From the NCBI RefSeq assembly GCF_012027325.1, contig NZ_SNUG01000002.1, forward strand, positions 203,211-267,210: a stretch of 64,000 bases of DNA, written 5' to 3'. The position numbers and the translations under genes were made by a program. The notes under the pieces are model-generated. The model made no database searches, was not told where the DNA came from, and saw only the letters and a list, made by a program, of their open reading frames with translations. This document shows, in pieces, positions 8,270 to 16,289 of this stretch. This DNA is from Thermococcus sp. M39 (lineage in GTDB: Archaea; Methanobacteriota_B; Thermococci; Thermococcales; Thermococcaceae). Position 1 is the first letter of the stretch, and every line of letters begins with the position of its first letter.

Positions 8270-8920
8270 TCATGATTCCGTGAATTCAATCTCTAAATCA
8301 ACGTCAAGGCCTTCAAAAGCTTCTCTTATCTGTTCTTCGAAAACTTCAGCCTCTGGGCTGTCCTTTGGAATATTGAGCATTATCTTAACTTTTCTGCCTT
8401 CAATCTTACATCCCTTATATTTATCCCCTCTAAGAACGCTTTCCCCAGTAATAGGGTCAATAACTGCTGCAAGAATCAGCTTAACAAAGCTCTCGTCAAT
8501 TTCTCTCCTCCCTTGGATAACATCCCACTTCGCCAAAGCCTGCCTAAGTCCTTCAGCTGCTAAAACCGCACAGTGATATTTGATCTGCGGCAATCCTCCA
8601 AGCTCTTCCACAATGTCCTTGAATTTAATTTTCTTAGCTTCTTCGACAGTCTTTCCTTTTATCATCTCTGTGAGCACTGAGGCAGTTGCAATATTCGCGG
8701 CACAGCCGTAGCTCCTAAATTTGGCGTCAACTATTTTGTCATTCTCAATCTTCAGATAGAGCTTTATCATGTCTCCACATGCTGGACTTCCTGCTTTTGC
8801 TGTGACACTTGGATTCGCTATTTCTCCAACATTTTTTGGATGAAGGAAATAGTAGAGAACCTTTCTTGAATAACCTATCCTTTTTTTCTCGTCCCATTTT
8901 CTAGCGTCAAATCTTTCCAT
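8270..8920 (-). CDS. iscU: IscU/NifU-type Fe-S scaffold with C-terminal extension
   Basis: A 216-residue iron-sulfur cluster assembly scaffold. The IscU/NifU N-terminal domain (about residues 15-135) has the three ligand Cys in SPACGDMIKLYL, SYGCAANIATASV and YHCAVLAAEGLRQAL, with the conserved Asp in the first. Unlike standalone IscU (about 130 residues), it continues with a second region of about 80 residues that contains GCKIEGRKVKIMLNIP and an acidic tail. That extension lacks the CxxC of NifU C-terminal domains, and I do not recognise it. The gene follows tusA by one base, downstream of the cysteine desulfurase, so it receives sulfur from that enzyme. Confidence 0.88.
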   Translation of the reverse strand: MERFDARKWDEKKRIGYSRKVLYYFLHPKNVGEIANPSVTAKAGSPACGDMIKLYLKIENDKIVDAKFRSYGCAANIATASVLTEMIKGKTVEEAKKIKFKDIVEELGGLPQIKYHCAVLAAEGLRQALAKWDVIQGRREIDESFVKLILAAVIDPITGESVLRGDKYKGCKIEGRKVKIMLNIPKDSPEAEVFEEQIREAFEGLDVDLEIEFTES

Positions 8921-8921
8921 T

Positions 8922-9143
8922 TTATCTCACCTTTTTCACGACGATTCTCCAAACACCGTCTTTCTCGTCGATTTCAAGGATTTCTTGCCCAGTTTCGTCT
9001 GCTGCCAGTGCTATTTCCCCCTTACTCAACTCATGAGTGCCAACAATCTCAATTATCTCCCCAACTTTAGCTTTTCTCAAAGCCTTTCTGAATTCATTGA
9101 GTGGGATTGGACATTCTTTTCCTATGACATTGATCTTTATCAT
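8922..9143 (-). CDS. tusA: TusA-family sulfur carrier
   Basis: A 73-residue TusA/SirA-like protein. Near the N-terminus GKECPIPLNEFRKAL contains the family CPxP motif whose Cys carries a persulfide. The rest is the compact beta-alpha-beta fold ending VWRIVVKKVR. It overlaps the end of the cysteine desulfurase gene by four bases and precedes iscU. This suggests it relays sulfane sulfur from the desulfurase either to the scaffold or to tRNA thiolation. Family assignment is firm; the exact acceptor is inferred from order. Confidence 0.85.
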   Translation of the reverse strand: MIKINVIGKECPIPLNEFRKALRKAKVGEIIEIVGTHELSKGEIALAADETGQEILEIDEKDGVWRIVVKKVR

Positions 9144-10288
9144 CTCTTACCACCGTAGATGCTGATTTCCCTTAGTTTTTCAACGACATCCTTTATAATC
9201 TCATACGCTTTTACTATCTCCTCCTCAGTTGTCCACTTGCTTAAGCTCAGCCTCACTGAACCGTGGGCATCTTCAAATGAACCTCCAATGGCTCTAATTA
9301 CATGACTCGGCAAAAGTTCTTGCGAATAGCATGCAGAACCAGTTGAGAACACTAACCCTCTCAAATCACAGTGGAGTAAAATGCTTTCCCCTTCAACATG
9401 AGCGAATGAAACGTTTACATTATTGGGCAACCTTTTATCTCCTCTTGGACCGTTGAGCTTTGTATCGGGGATGCTTAAGAGCAGATCAATTAGCTTGTCC
9501 CTGAGCTTTGCCATTCTCTTAGCATCATCGTAGTTTATTAACTCTACAGCTTTTCCAAAGCCAGCTATTGCTGGAACATTGATCATTCCCGGTCTTATTC
9601 CTCTTTCCCTCACATCTCCATCGAGGAGAGGTTTGAGTTTAACTCCATCCCTTATATAAAGTGCAGCAATTCCCTTAGGGCCGTGGATTAAGTGAGCAGT
9701 AATACTCATTAAGTCAACATCCAGCTTTTTGACATCGATTTTAACTTTACCAAAGGCATGATTTGCATCCAAATAGAGGAGAGCGCCTTTATCATGAACT
9801 ATCTCAGAGATTGCTTTGATGTCTTGGATAGTTCCAATTTCAAAGTTCCCTAAGTGAGTAGCGAAGAGAATTGCATTTTCCAAGTTGCTTTGAAGGTCTT
9901 CAAGGCTGATAAAGCCCTCTCTATCAACGCTAACTTCATAAGTTTCGAAGCCCCAATCTCTCAATCTTTTGACTGTGTTAAGAATTGCTTTTCTCTCAAT
10001 TTTGCTTGCTAGAACTTTTCCTTTACCCTTAGCCCATGCTATACCTTTTATCGCCAAATTATCTGCTTCAGTTTCATCAGAGACAAAAATAATCTCGTCT
10101 GGAGACGCATTTATTTCCTTCGCTATCTTTTCCCTCGCTTCTTCTATGGCTTCTCTAGCTTCCTCGTCAAATATGTGTCCAAATTCGCCTCCTGGAGTTC
10201 CGTATTTCTCTTCCAGATACTCAAGCATTACCTTAATTACCTCTGGATCGGGCTTAGTCGTGTTTGCATTATCTAAATAAATGACCAT
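9140..10288 (-). CDS. iscS: Cysteine desulfurase (IscS/NifS family)
   Basis: About 382 residues from the ATG at 10288, chosen because AGGTGAAGAAA precedes it; the in-frame GTG nine bases upstream is part of that signal. This PLP enzyme takes sulfur from cysteine as a protein persulfide. Motifs: YLDNANTT at the start, DANHAFGK near residue 175 (cofactor Asp), the PLP Lys in LIHGPKGIAALYIR near residue 203, and the catalytic Cys in FSTGSACYSQELLPSH near residue 324. The group II-like NifS/IscS loop is intact. It is the first enzyme of the iscS-tusA-iscU operon and lies 64 bases downstream of the HTH regulator gene. Confidence 0.92.
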   Translation of the reverse strand: MVIYLDNANTTKPDPEVIKVMLEYLEEKYGTPGGEFGHIFDEEAREAIEEAREKIAKEINASPDEIIFVSDETEADNLAIKGIAWAKGKGKVLASKIERKAILNTVKRLRDWGFETYEVSVDREGFISLEDLQSNLENAILFATHLGNFEIGTIQDIKAISEIVHDKGALLYLDANHAFGKVKIDVKKLDVDLMSITAHLIHGPKGIAALYIRDGVKLKPLLDGDVRERGIRPGMINVPAIAGFGKAVELINYDDAKRMAKLRDKLIDLLLSIPDTKLNGPRGDKRLPNNVNVSFAHVEGESILLHCDLRGLVFSTGSACYSQELLPSHVIRAIGGSFEDAHGSVRLSLSKWTTEEEIVKAYEIIKDVVEKLREISIYGGKR

Positions 10289-10352
10289 TTTCTTCACCTG
10301 ACTATCACTAAACGGAGATCACTTTTAAGTATTGCTGGACAGAGCTGTGTAA

Positions 10353-10742
10353 CTACCCAAATAAATCTATACATATCCTGCATTCTGCTGGATTTAACTC
10401 GGGATCAATTTTTTTATGGAGAGAGCAGAGATAGCCTTTCCCAAGCATTTTTAGTGCAATTTTAACAAGTCCCGCGTGTATTTGGTATTCACTTGGCTTT
10501 TCCCTAATTATCTCCTCTGCAAGCTTTCTGAGATCTTCGTCAATATCCGGAAATTTTGAAACTTCTATGAGTGCTCCCCTATTCATCCGCAGATATCTCG
10601 AAACAGCAGATTGAGTAATGTGCAGAAGTTCAGCGACTTGAGTTTGGGTTAACTTATACTCCTTGTAGAGAATTTCAACTAACCGCCTCCTCAATGAAGG
10701 ATAAACATATTTAGCCGCAACTTCAAAGGCATTCGTCTTCAT
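10353..10742 (-). CDS. HTH transcriptional regulator with C-terminal Cys cluster
   Basis: About 129 residues. The N-terminal half holds a helix-turn-helix (LTQTQVAELLHITQSAVSRY, near residues 30-50) of the COG2522-like archaeal type. The C-terminal tail has Cys residues spaced C-x14-C-x2-C (YLCSLHKK then AECRICIDLFG), a plausible iron-sulfur or zinc site. I chose the ATG at 10742 because a TATA-like TTATATATG sits about 25 bases upstream, implying a leaderless mRNA; an ATG at 10766 lies inside that promoter. It precedes iscS on the same strand and is divergent from hcp. A redox or Fe-S sensing repressor of the isc operon, and perhaps of hcp, is a reasonable inference. Confidence 0.8.
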   Translation of the reverse strand: MKTNAFEVAAKYVYPSLRRRLVEILYKEYKLTQTQVAELLHITQSAVSRYLRMNRGALIEVSKFPDIDEDLRKLAEEIIREKPSEYQIHAGLVKIALKMLGKGYLCSLHKKIDPELNPAECRICIDLFG

Positions 10743-10862
10743 GGTTTCTGCTATGACGGGTGGCATATATAAGGATTTCGAATTTTAGATTTAGCAAACT
10801 TTGATATCTATTCTACAAGGATAATCTTTATGTATTTCCAAAAACTTTGGTCCCCAGATTTT

Positions 10863-10878
10863 TATGACACTTGTCATA
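10863..10878. promoter_or_regulatory. Palindromic operator, copy 1
   Basis: A perfect inverted repeat TATGACA-CT-TGTCATA. It is about 120 bases upstream of the HTH regulator start and about 210 bases upstream of hcp. The same 7-base arms with a 2-base spacer recur at 11057 and, with one end mismatch, at 12525. It is therefore probably a binding site for a dimeric transcription factor. Confidence 0.7.
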
Positions 10879-11056
10879 TAACATTCACAACATTCATCAC
10901 ATACCTTTATATATCACCATTGGATATTGGATATTTTGTTATAAGTTTATACCAAAATTAACATATTATGTTGAATTTTTCAATCTAATTCTTTTCCTTT
11001 GGGTTAAACAACCAAAAAGTTTTTATGAATGAAAATTCATAAATTAACCTGAATGA

Positions 11057-11072
11057 TATGACAAGTGTCATA
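11057..11072. promoter_or_regulatory. Palindromic operator, copy 2 (hcp leader)
   Basis: A perfect inverted repeat TATGACA-AG-TGTCATA, ending 17 bases before the hcp ATG and just upstream of its GGAGGTG ribosome binding site. The likely TATA element is about 35 bases upstream, so the site falls just downstream of the expected transcription start. That position fits a repressor roadblock. Confidence 0.75.
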
Positions 11073-11089
11073 AAATTGGAGGTGAAAAT

Positions 11090-12418
11090 ATGCTGTGCAA
11101 TCAGTGTTCAATGAGTTTAGTGGGAGGATGCAGCATCAAAGGAGTTTGTGGAAAAGATCCAGATTTGAACGCCCTTCAGGAAGCTCTGCTCTATGGAATA
11201 AAGGGAACAGCAGCGTATTATTACCATGCCTTAGAGGTTGGCTACGATAACAAAGAGATAGGTCACTTTTTAGCTGAAGCCTTATACTCAACACTAACTA
11301 ACGTTAACTTCGACAAGAACAGGTTTTTAGAGCTAATTCTCGAAAACGGTAGGATACACCTAGAGGCTATGAGGCTCCTTGACAAGGCCTATGTTGAGAC
11401 TTTTGGAAGACCGGAGCCCACTTGGGTTTCCACAGGCACGGAAGAAGGCTACGGGGTTTTGGTAACGGGTCATAGCTATAAAGCTCTCTATGAGCTTTTG
11501 AAACAAACTGAAGGGACTGACATAAAGGTTTACACTCATGCAGAAATGTTCCCAGCTCATGCATACCCAGAGTTCAAGAAGTTCGACCACTTGGTGGCAA
11601 ATTGGGGAGGAAGCTGGCTTCACCAAAAGAAAGAGTTTGCAGAGTTCCCAGGTGTTATTTTGGGCACAAGCAACTGTGTGCAGCAGCCAACAAAAGCCTA
11701 CGTGGATAGGATTTTCACCGTTGGAATAGCTGGCCTTGAGGGGGTTCCACACATCAGGGATTATAATTTCGAACCTTTGATAAAGAGAGCTTTGGAAACG
11801 CCAAGAATGGAGAAAAGAGAAGGAGAAAAATTACTCACAGGATTCCACCATACTAACATCCTAGCTATGAAGGATAAGCTCATTGAGCTCATACAAGAGG
11901 GCAAGATAAAGCACATATTTGTTGTCGGAGGATGTGACACCCCTGATCCAAAAATGAGCTACTATGAAAGGCTTACCGCAATGATTCCGGAGGATGCTAT
12001 AATCCTCTCGGCGGCATGTGGGAAATTCCGCTACAACGCGAGGGACTACGGAACCATTGAAGGAATTCCACGCTTTTTGGACTTTGGACAGTGCAACAAT
12101 GTCTACTCAATAATTGAGATTGCTATTGCTTTAGCAAATGAGCTTGGAACTGATGTAAACTCACTCCCCCTCAGCATAGTACTCTCATGGATGGAGCAGA
12201 AGGCAATAGGAATACTTTACACACTCCTCTACCTTGGGGTCAAGGGCATTTACATCGGTCCAAGGCCCCCAGAATTCTTAACACCCAGAGTCTTTGAAAT
12301 CCTCAGAAAGCAATTTGACCTGAGACTTACAAGTGATCCAGAGAAAGACCTCAAGAACATGCTCAATAAGGGAGTTAAAATAGAGGAAGGTTCCACTTTG
12401 ACAGAAGAGCTCGACTGA
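11090..12418 (+). CDS. hcp: Hybrid cluster protein (class III-like)
   Basis: A 442-residue hybrid cluster protein (prismane). The N-terminus MLCNQCSMSLVGGCSIKGVC gives the C-x2-C-x7-C-x5-C ligands of the first cluster. Hybrid-cluster ligands appear later in HAEMFPAHAYPEF, GTSNCVQQP, VVGGCDTPDP, SAACGKFRYN and DFGQCNNVYS. The length is about 110 residues short of class I proteins, matching the class III form of hyperthermophiles that lacks one N-terminal helical bundle. The family reduces hydroxylamine, and NO reductase activity is known for the E. coli protein, linking it to nitrosative and oxidative stress. It has a strong ribosome binding site (GGAGGTGAAAAT) and a palindromic operator in its leader. 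Confidence 0.93.
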   Translation: MLCNQCSMSLVGGCSIKGVCGKDPDLNALQEALLYGIKGTAAYYYHALEVGYDNKEIGHFLAEALYSTLTNVNFDKNRFLELILENGRIHLEAMRLLDKAYVETFGRPEPTWVSTGTEEGYGVLVTGHSYKALYELLKQTEGTDIKVYTHAEMFPAHAYPEFKKFDHLVANWGGSWLHQKKEFAEFPGVILGTSNCVQQPTKAYVDRIFTVGIAGLEGVPHIRDYNFEPLIKRALETPRMEKREGEKLLTGFHHTNILAMKDKLIELIQEGKIKHIFVVGGCDTPDPKMSYYERLTAMIPEDAIILSAACGKFRYNARDYGTIEGIPRFLDFGQCNNVYSIIEIAIALANELGTDVNSLPLSIVLSWMEQKAIGILYTLLYLGVKGIYIGPRPPEFLTPRVFEILRKQFDLRLTSDPEKDLKNMLNKGVKIEEGSTLTEELD

Positions 12419-12450
12419 TTCTATTTTTCAATTTTTAATTCTTCCAAAGT
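12419..12450 (+). terminator. T-rich termination region after hcp
   Basis: Immediately after the hcp stop, the coding strand has repeated T tracts (TTCTATTTTTC, AATTTTTAATTC), as expected for an archaeal oligo-T terminator. This separates hcp from the next promoter near 12505. Confidence 0.45.
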
Positions 12451-12524
12451 TTTTGGACATTCACTTAAAAAAAGATTTTTAATAACATAGACAAAAATGT
12501 GTAGAAAGATTTAAAAGTGTTAAA

Positions 12525-12540
12525 TATGACATATGTCATG
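12525..12540. promoter_or_regulatory. Palindromic operator, copy 3 (hemerythrin operon promoter)
   Basis: TATGACA-TA-TGTCATG, matching the hcp operators in 13 of 14 arm positions. A TATA-like ATTTAAAAG lies about 20-25 bases upstream, so the palindrome covers the expected transcription start. It sits 12 bases before the ATG of the DUF438/hemerythrin gene. This is strong evidence that hcp and this operon share a regulator. Confidence 0.75.
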
Positions 12541-12551
12541 AAGGTGATAAG

Positions 12552-13889
12552 ATGACTGAAATCTTGAAAAATCGTGAGTATAAGAAAGAGAAAATGAAAG
12601 AGCTTTTGAAGAAAATCCACAAAGGAGAAGACGTTGAAAAGCTTAAAGAGGAGTTTAAAGAGCTGTTAAGAAGTATCTCTCCGTTAGAAATACCCCTCAT
12701 TGAACAAGAGCTTGTTAAAGAGGGTATTTCTGCTAGAGAAATCGCAAAGATGTGCGACATCCACGTTGAGCTTTTCAGAGAAGCAGTTTCTGGAGCTGAG
12801 AAAGAAGAGCTGAGTGATATTCCTCCGGGTCATCCTCTCCACACACTTTATGAAGAGAACAAAGAGATTATGAAAGATGCAGAGATGCTCAATCTTTACG
12901 CTTCAACTTTAGCCAACACAAAGGATGAAAAGATGAGAAAGGAAATCCTTGGGGTTCTTAAAGGGATAGCCAACCAGCTCAGGGCTGTTGGATTCACTCA
13001 CTACAACAGGGAGGAGATGCTGCTCTTCCCTTACCTTGAGAGGAGGGGTATTACAGCCGTCCCAACAGTCCTTTGGACAAAGCATGATGAAATAAGAGCG
13101 ATGGTAAAGCAGCTAATCGAGATATTAAATAAAGAAAATAAAATGGATTGGGAAGACTTCGTGAAGAAGGTCAAAGAAAAAGCTTCAGAACTTTCAAGAG
13201 CTCTAGTTGACATGGTATTCAGGGAGAACAACATACTCTATCCAACACTAAAAGCTCTGCTTTCTGAGGGAGAATGGGTCGCTATAAGACAGCAGGAAGA
13301 TGTTATAGGATACTACAAAGTTAAGCCTGGAAATGAATGGAGGCCAAAAGCTAAGCCCCTTCACCCCTACGAAATTGACACAACTCTAACAGCAGAACAA
13401 ATCCTAAGTTTGCCAAAGGAAGTCCAGATGGCACTTAGGGGACAGAAGCTTGAGGGAGATAAGACAAAAGTAAAGAGGGAAGGTGATCTAGAGCTTGATG
13501 TCGGATATCTCTCGCCAAAAGAAATAGACGCAATATTCAAACACCTTCCCGTTGATATAACGTTCATAGATAAAGACGACAGAGTACGGTTTTTCTCTGG
13601 TGGAGACAGAATATTTACGAGGACCCCCTCGATAATCGGAAGACCTGTGCAGCTCTGTCATCCGCCAAAGAGCGTTCATATAGTTAACAAAATTCTCAAT
13701 GCATTTAAAGAAGGCAGAAAAGATGTTGCGGAATTCTGGATTCAAATGGGCGGAAGGTTCATACACATCCGCTACTTTGCTGTGAGAGAAGAGAACGGTG
13801 AGTACTTGGGAACTCTTGAAGTTGTTCAAGATGTTACTGAAATTAGAAAGCTTGAAGGAGAAAAGAGGTTATTAGATTGGAGGGATTGA
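12552..13889 (+). CDS. DUF438-hemerythrin-PAS sensor or stress protein
   Basis: A 445-residue three-part protein. Residues about 10-85 are DUF438 (SPLEIPLIEQELVKEG... IAKMCDIHVELFREAV). Residues about 95-230 form a hemerythrin-like four-helix bundle with di-iron ligand candidates in GHPLHTLYEENKEI, THYNREEMLLFPYLERRG, TKHDEIRAM and FRENNILYPTLKALL. Residues about 320-435 are a PAS domain (DITFIDKDDRVRFFSG... LGTLEVVQDVTEIRKL). There is no kinase or DNA-binding domain. Hemerythrins bind O2 or NO, and DUF438 proteins are often linked to hcp in anaerobes, which fits the shared operator here. It heads a tight operon with the cupin and M24 genes. Confidence 0.9.
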   Translation: MTEILKNREYKKEKMKELLKKIHKGEDVEKLKEEFKELLRSISPLEIPLIEQELVKEGISAREIAKMCDIHVELFREAVSGAEKEELSDIPPGHPLHTLYEENKEIMKDAEMLNLYASTLANTKDEKMRKEILGVLKGIANQLRAVGFTHYNREEMLLFPYLERRGITAVPTVLWTKHDEIRAMVKQLIEILNKENKMDWEDFVKKVKEKASELSRALVDMVFRENNILYPTLKALLSEGEWVAIRQQEDVIGYYKVKPGNEWRPKAKPLHPYEIDTTLTAEQILSLPKEVQMALRGQKLEGDKTKVKREGDLELDVGYLSPKEIDAIFKHLPVDITFIDKDDRVRFFSGGDRIFTRTPSIIGRPVQLCHPPKSVHIVNKILNAFKEGRKDVAEFWIQMGGRFIHIRYFAVREENGEYLGTLEVVQDVTEIRKLEGEKRLLDWRD

Positions 13890-13890
13890 A

Positions 13891-14202
13891 ATGATTGTTG
13901 TAAAAGTTGAAGAAGCTGAAAGAATTGAGAACCCTCATGGAGTAGACGTTAGAAAGCTGATTAGTATGGACAATGCCCAGATATTCCATATAACACTAAA
14001 GCCTGGAGAAGAACTTAAGAGGCACACAACACCGGTGGATGCATTCCTATACATAATAAAAGGAAAGGGCGTCGTGGAAGTAGGTGAAGAAAAAGAAGAG
14101 GTAAAGAAAGCTACCCTTGTTTACCTTCCTAAGGAAGTTCCCCATAGAGTTGTAAACACAGGCAGCTTAGAGATGAAGTTTTTGGTAATTAAGGTGGAGT
14201 GA
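13891..14202 (+). CDS. Small cupin protein
   Basis: A 103-residue single-domain cupin. Motif 1 is in LKPGEELKRHTTPVDAFLYIIKGKG and motif 2 in YLPKEVPHRVVNTG, giving His residues typical of a metal site, although motif 1 has only one clear His. It starts one base after the hemerythrin gene and ends three bases before the M24 gene, so it is co-transcribed and under the same palindromic operator. Small cupins of this kind have no predictable substrate. A metal-dependent dioxygenase or small-molecule sensor acting with the hemerythrin protein is possible. Confidence 0.82.
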   Translation: MIVVKVEEAERIENPHGVDVRKLISMDNAQIFHITLKPGEELKRHTTPVDAFLYIIKGKGVVEVGEEKEEVKKATLVYLPKEVPHRVVNTGSLEMKFLVIKVE

Positions 14203-14205
14203 GCA

Positions 14206-15303
14206 ATGAAAGGGAATGAAAAAATATTCAAAAAGAGAGTAGAAAGATTTCAAGAGCTCCTAAGAGAGAAGGAAATAGATGGTGCTGTTATAAGGACACT
14301 CTCGACTTTTATTTATTTCACTGGGACTAAATGGCTCAGGCCTTCGCTCCTTATTCCAGCAGAAGGCGAGCCGCTAGTTATTGTAGCTAAAGGTGAAAAA
14401 GAGCTCTTCATGCAGAGGAGCTGGATTGAAAATGTGGAAGAGTTTCAAAAGACGGAAGATTTGATGGCAATTGTGACGATGTGGATTAGGAAAAACGGCT
14501 ACAACACTATCGGTATGGAATTCTCTATCGAGAGAGATGCATACATTCTGTTTTATGAAATTTTCAAGCGACTTAATCCCGGCGTGGAAATCGAAGATGT
14601 CAGACCCCTTACGATGCAACTAAGAATGATAAAAGACGAGTGGGAGCTTGAAAATATACGAAAGGCTGGAAAAATTGCAGTTAAAGGTATGAAAGTGGCG
14701 GTAGAAACCATAAGGCCAGGAAAAAGTGAGCTTGAGATAGCAGCTGAAATCGTTAGAGAGCTCATGCTCAGCGGAAGCGAAGACCCAAAAGTGTATGTCT
14801 CCGCAACTCCAAGAGCGCACGCTGAGCCTTTTAGAGATGTCAAAGTTGAGAGGGGCAAGTTTGTGACCATAGTAATCGGTGCTGACTACAACAGCTATTA
14901 TGCAAACATGACGAGAAGCTTTTTCATTGGCAAGCCCAATGAGAAAGCCAAAATCGCTATTGAAGCCATGGAGAGAGTTCATCAAATAGCTCTGGAGAAG
15001 ACCCGGCCGGGAGTTACTTTCGCTCAGGTAGAGAGAGAAATAGCCGCCGTTTACAGGGAGAAGGGACTTCAAGAGTACTACATAACGGGCTATGCCCACG
15101 GAGTTGGACTTTTAATTGAAGAAGACCCGATAACGACGATAGTGATTCCCCATAGAGCCATGAAGGCTCAAGAAGGAATGGTTCTGGCAATGGTACACGC
15201 ACCTCTCATGATTCCTGAGGGTGCCGTGAAGAAAGAAGACACTATAATACTCGGCAGAGGACTTGAGAACGTCACACCCTTTGATGCCCCATTGTTCCTC
15301 TGA
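14206..15303 (+). CDS. M24 (pita-bread) family protein with degenerate metal site
   Basis: A 365-residue protein with a creatinase-like N-terminal domain (about 1-135) and an M24 catalytic fold (about 140-365), the arrangement of Xaa-Pro dipeptidases and creatinases. The expected metal ligands are largely missing. The usual D-x-G-A...S-D-M-T-R-T-F block reads VIGADYNSYYANMTRSF, so both Asp are replaced. The first Glu region reads MVLAMVHAPLMIPEG. The YAHGVGL His and a late Glu (KKEDTIIL) remain. This resembles metal-free creatinase more than prolidase, so peptidase activity is doubtful. It is the last gene of the operon with the hemerythrin and cupin genes, ribosome binding site GGTGGAGTGAGCA. 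Confidence 0.82.
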   Translation: MKGNEKIFKKRVERFQELLREKEIDGAVIRTLSTFIYFTGTKWLRPSLLIPAEGEPLVIVAKGEKELFMQRSWIENVEEFQKTEDLMAIVTMWIRKNGYNTIGMEFSIERDAYILFYEIFKRLNPGVEIEDVRPLTMQLRMIKDEWELENIRKAGKIAVKGMKVAVETIRPGKSELEIAAEIVRELMLSGSEDPKVYVSATPRAHAEPFRDVKVERGKFVTIVIGADYNSYYANMTRSFFIGKPNEKAKIAIEAMERVHQIALEKTRPGVTFAQVEREIAAVYREKGLQEYYITGYAHGVGLLIEEDPITTIVIPHRAMKAQEGMVLAMVHAPLMIPEGAVKKEDTIILGRGLENVTPFDAPLFL

Positions 15304-15418
15304 TTTTATATTTTGATTAAGGATCGTGCATAATTTTTGCCATTCTGCTAAAAATAAGAGTTATATTCCGTTCAAACGTCTGTTAGATTGCCCTAATAAA
15401 TGTTGGAGGTGCTAATTC

Positions 15419-16282
15419 ATGAACGTTGGAGCCTTCCTAATAACCTTTAGGGAAGCACTTGAAGCTGCCATAATCGTGGCAATTATCATAGCATACCTAA
15501 AGAGGACAAAAAGGGAGGAGCAGATTAAAAGCGTGTGGGCTGGATTGGGACTCTCAATATTGGTGAGCTTCGCCTTTGGAGTTACGATTCTTAAAATCTA
15601 TGGGGGATTGGAGGAGAAGGAACTCTTTGAGGGGTTAGCATCATATTTAGCCGTCATTGTGCTCACAAGCATGATATACTGGATGGCGACTAAAGGTGCA
15701 AACATAAAGGAGGAGATAGAAAGCAAGGTGTCTCAAGCAATAAATCCTTTGGCTTTGACAGCTTTCACATTCATAGTAGTCTTTAGGGAAGGCCTAGAGA
15801 CTGTGCTGTTTTTGACACCATTTGCAACCCAAGATTTAGGTGGCACCCTCTTGGGATTGATTTTAGGATTAGCTGGAGCTCTAAGCTTAGCTTACCTCAT
15901 CTACGGCATCGGAATGAAAATAAACCTCAGGACTTTCTTTTACTACAGCTCCATTCTGCTGATATTCGTTGCCGCTGGGCTTTTGGGGTATGGAACACAT
16001 GAGCTGATTGAATTTGCCGAGGAAGAAGGAATTAGCCTGGGCTGGTTTGCTCAGACAGCTTATGACTTAGGAATTCCCAAGGATAGCATTTGGTACCACA
16101 AAGGGGCTGTAGGCTCAATATTCGCAGTGCTCTTTGGATACTCAACAAAAATGGAGTGGGGAAGGTTAATTTTGCAGTTTGGTTATATGGTGTTTGCTCT
16201 CCACCTTATGATGAGAGCATATAAAAAAGAATCCCAGATCAGTCTGCAAAGGCAACGTGGAGCGCTAAGAGAAGGCGCATGA
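15419..16282 (+). CDS. FTR1-family high-affinity iron permease
   Basis: A 287-residue membrane protein with about seven helices. It carries the two R-E-x-x-E iron-binding motifs of the FTR1/EfeU family: ITFREALEAAIIVAI near residue 10 and VVFREGLETVLFL near residue 121. It probably imports ferrous or ferric iron into the cytoplasm. No EfeO/EfeB partner is seen, nor a multicopper oxidase. The gene has its own promoter region (115-base gap) and a GGAGGTGCTAATTC ribosome binding site. Its position beside hcp, the hemerythrin gene and the isc operon fits an iron and redox neighbourhood. Confidence 0.9.
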   Translation: MNVGAFLITFREALEAAIIVAIIIAYLKRTKREEQIKSVWAGLGLSILVSFAFGVTILKIYGGLEEKELFEGLASYLAVIVLTSMIYWMATKGANIKEEIESKVSQAINPLALTAFTFIVVFREGLETVLFLTPFATQDLGGTLLGLILGLAGALSLAYLIYGIGMKINLRTFFYYSSILLIFVAAGLLGYGTHELIEFAEEEGISLGWFAQTAYDLGIPKDSIWYHKGAVGSIFAVLFGYSTKMEWGRLILQFGYMVFALHLMMRAYKKESQISLQRQRGALREGA

Positions 16283-16289
16283 TCACCGT

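Larger units (their letters stand above)
10743..11089. promoter_or_regulatory. Divergent regulatory region between HTH regulator and hcp
   Basis: A 347-base AT-rich intergenic region without a credible gene. It holds the TATA element of the minus-strand regulator (about 10764-10772). It also has two copies of the TATGACA-N2-TGTCATA palindrome (10863-10878 and 11057-11072), an A/T inverted repeat TATGAAT-GAAA-ATTCATA (11024-11041), and the likely hcp TATA element in AAAAAGTTTTTATG near 11015-11027. A small inverted repeat CCAAA-aac-TTTGG lies near 10838. No ORF-like stretch was seen. Confidence 0.7.
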
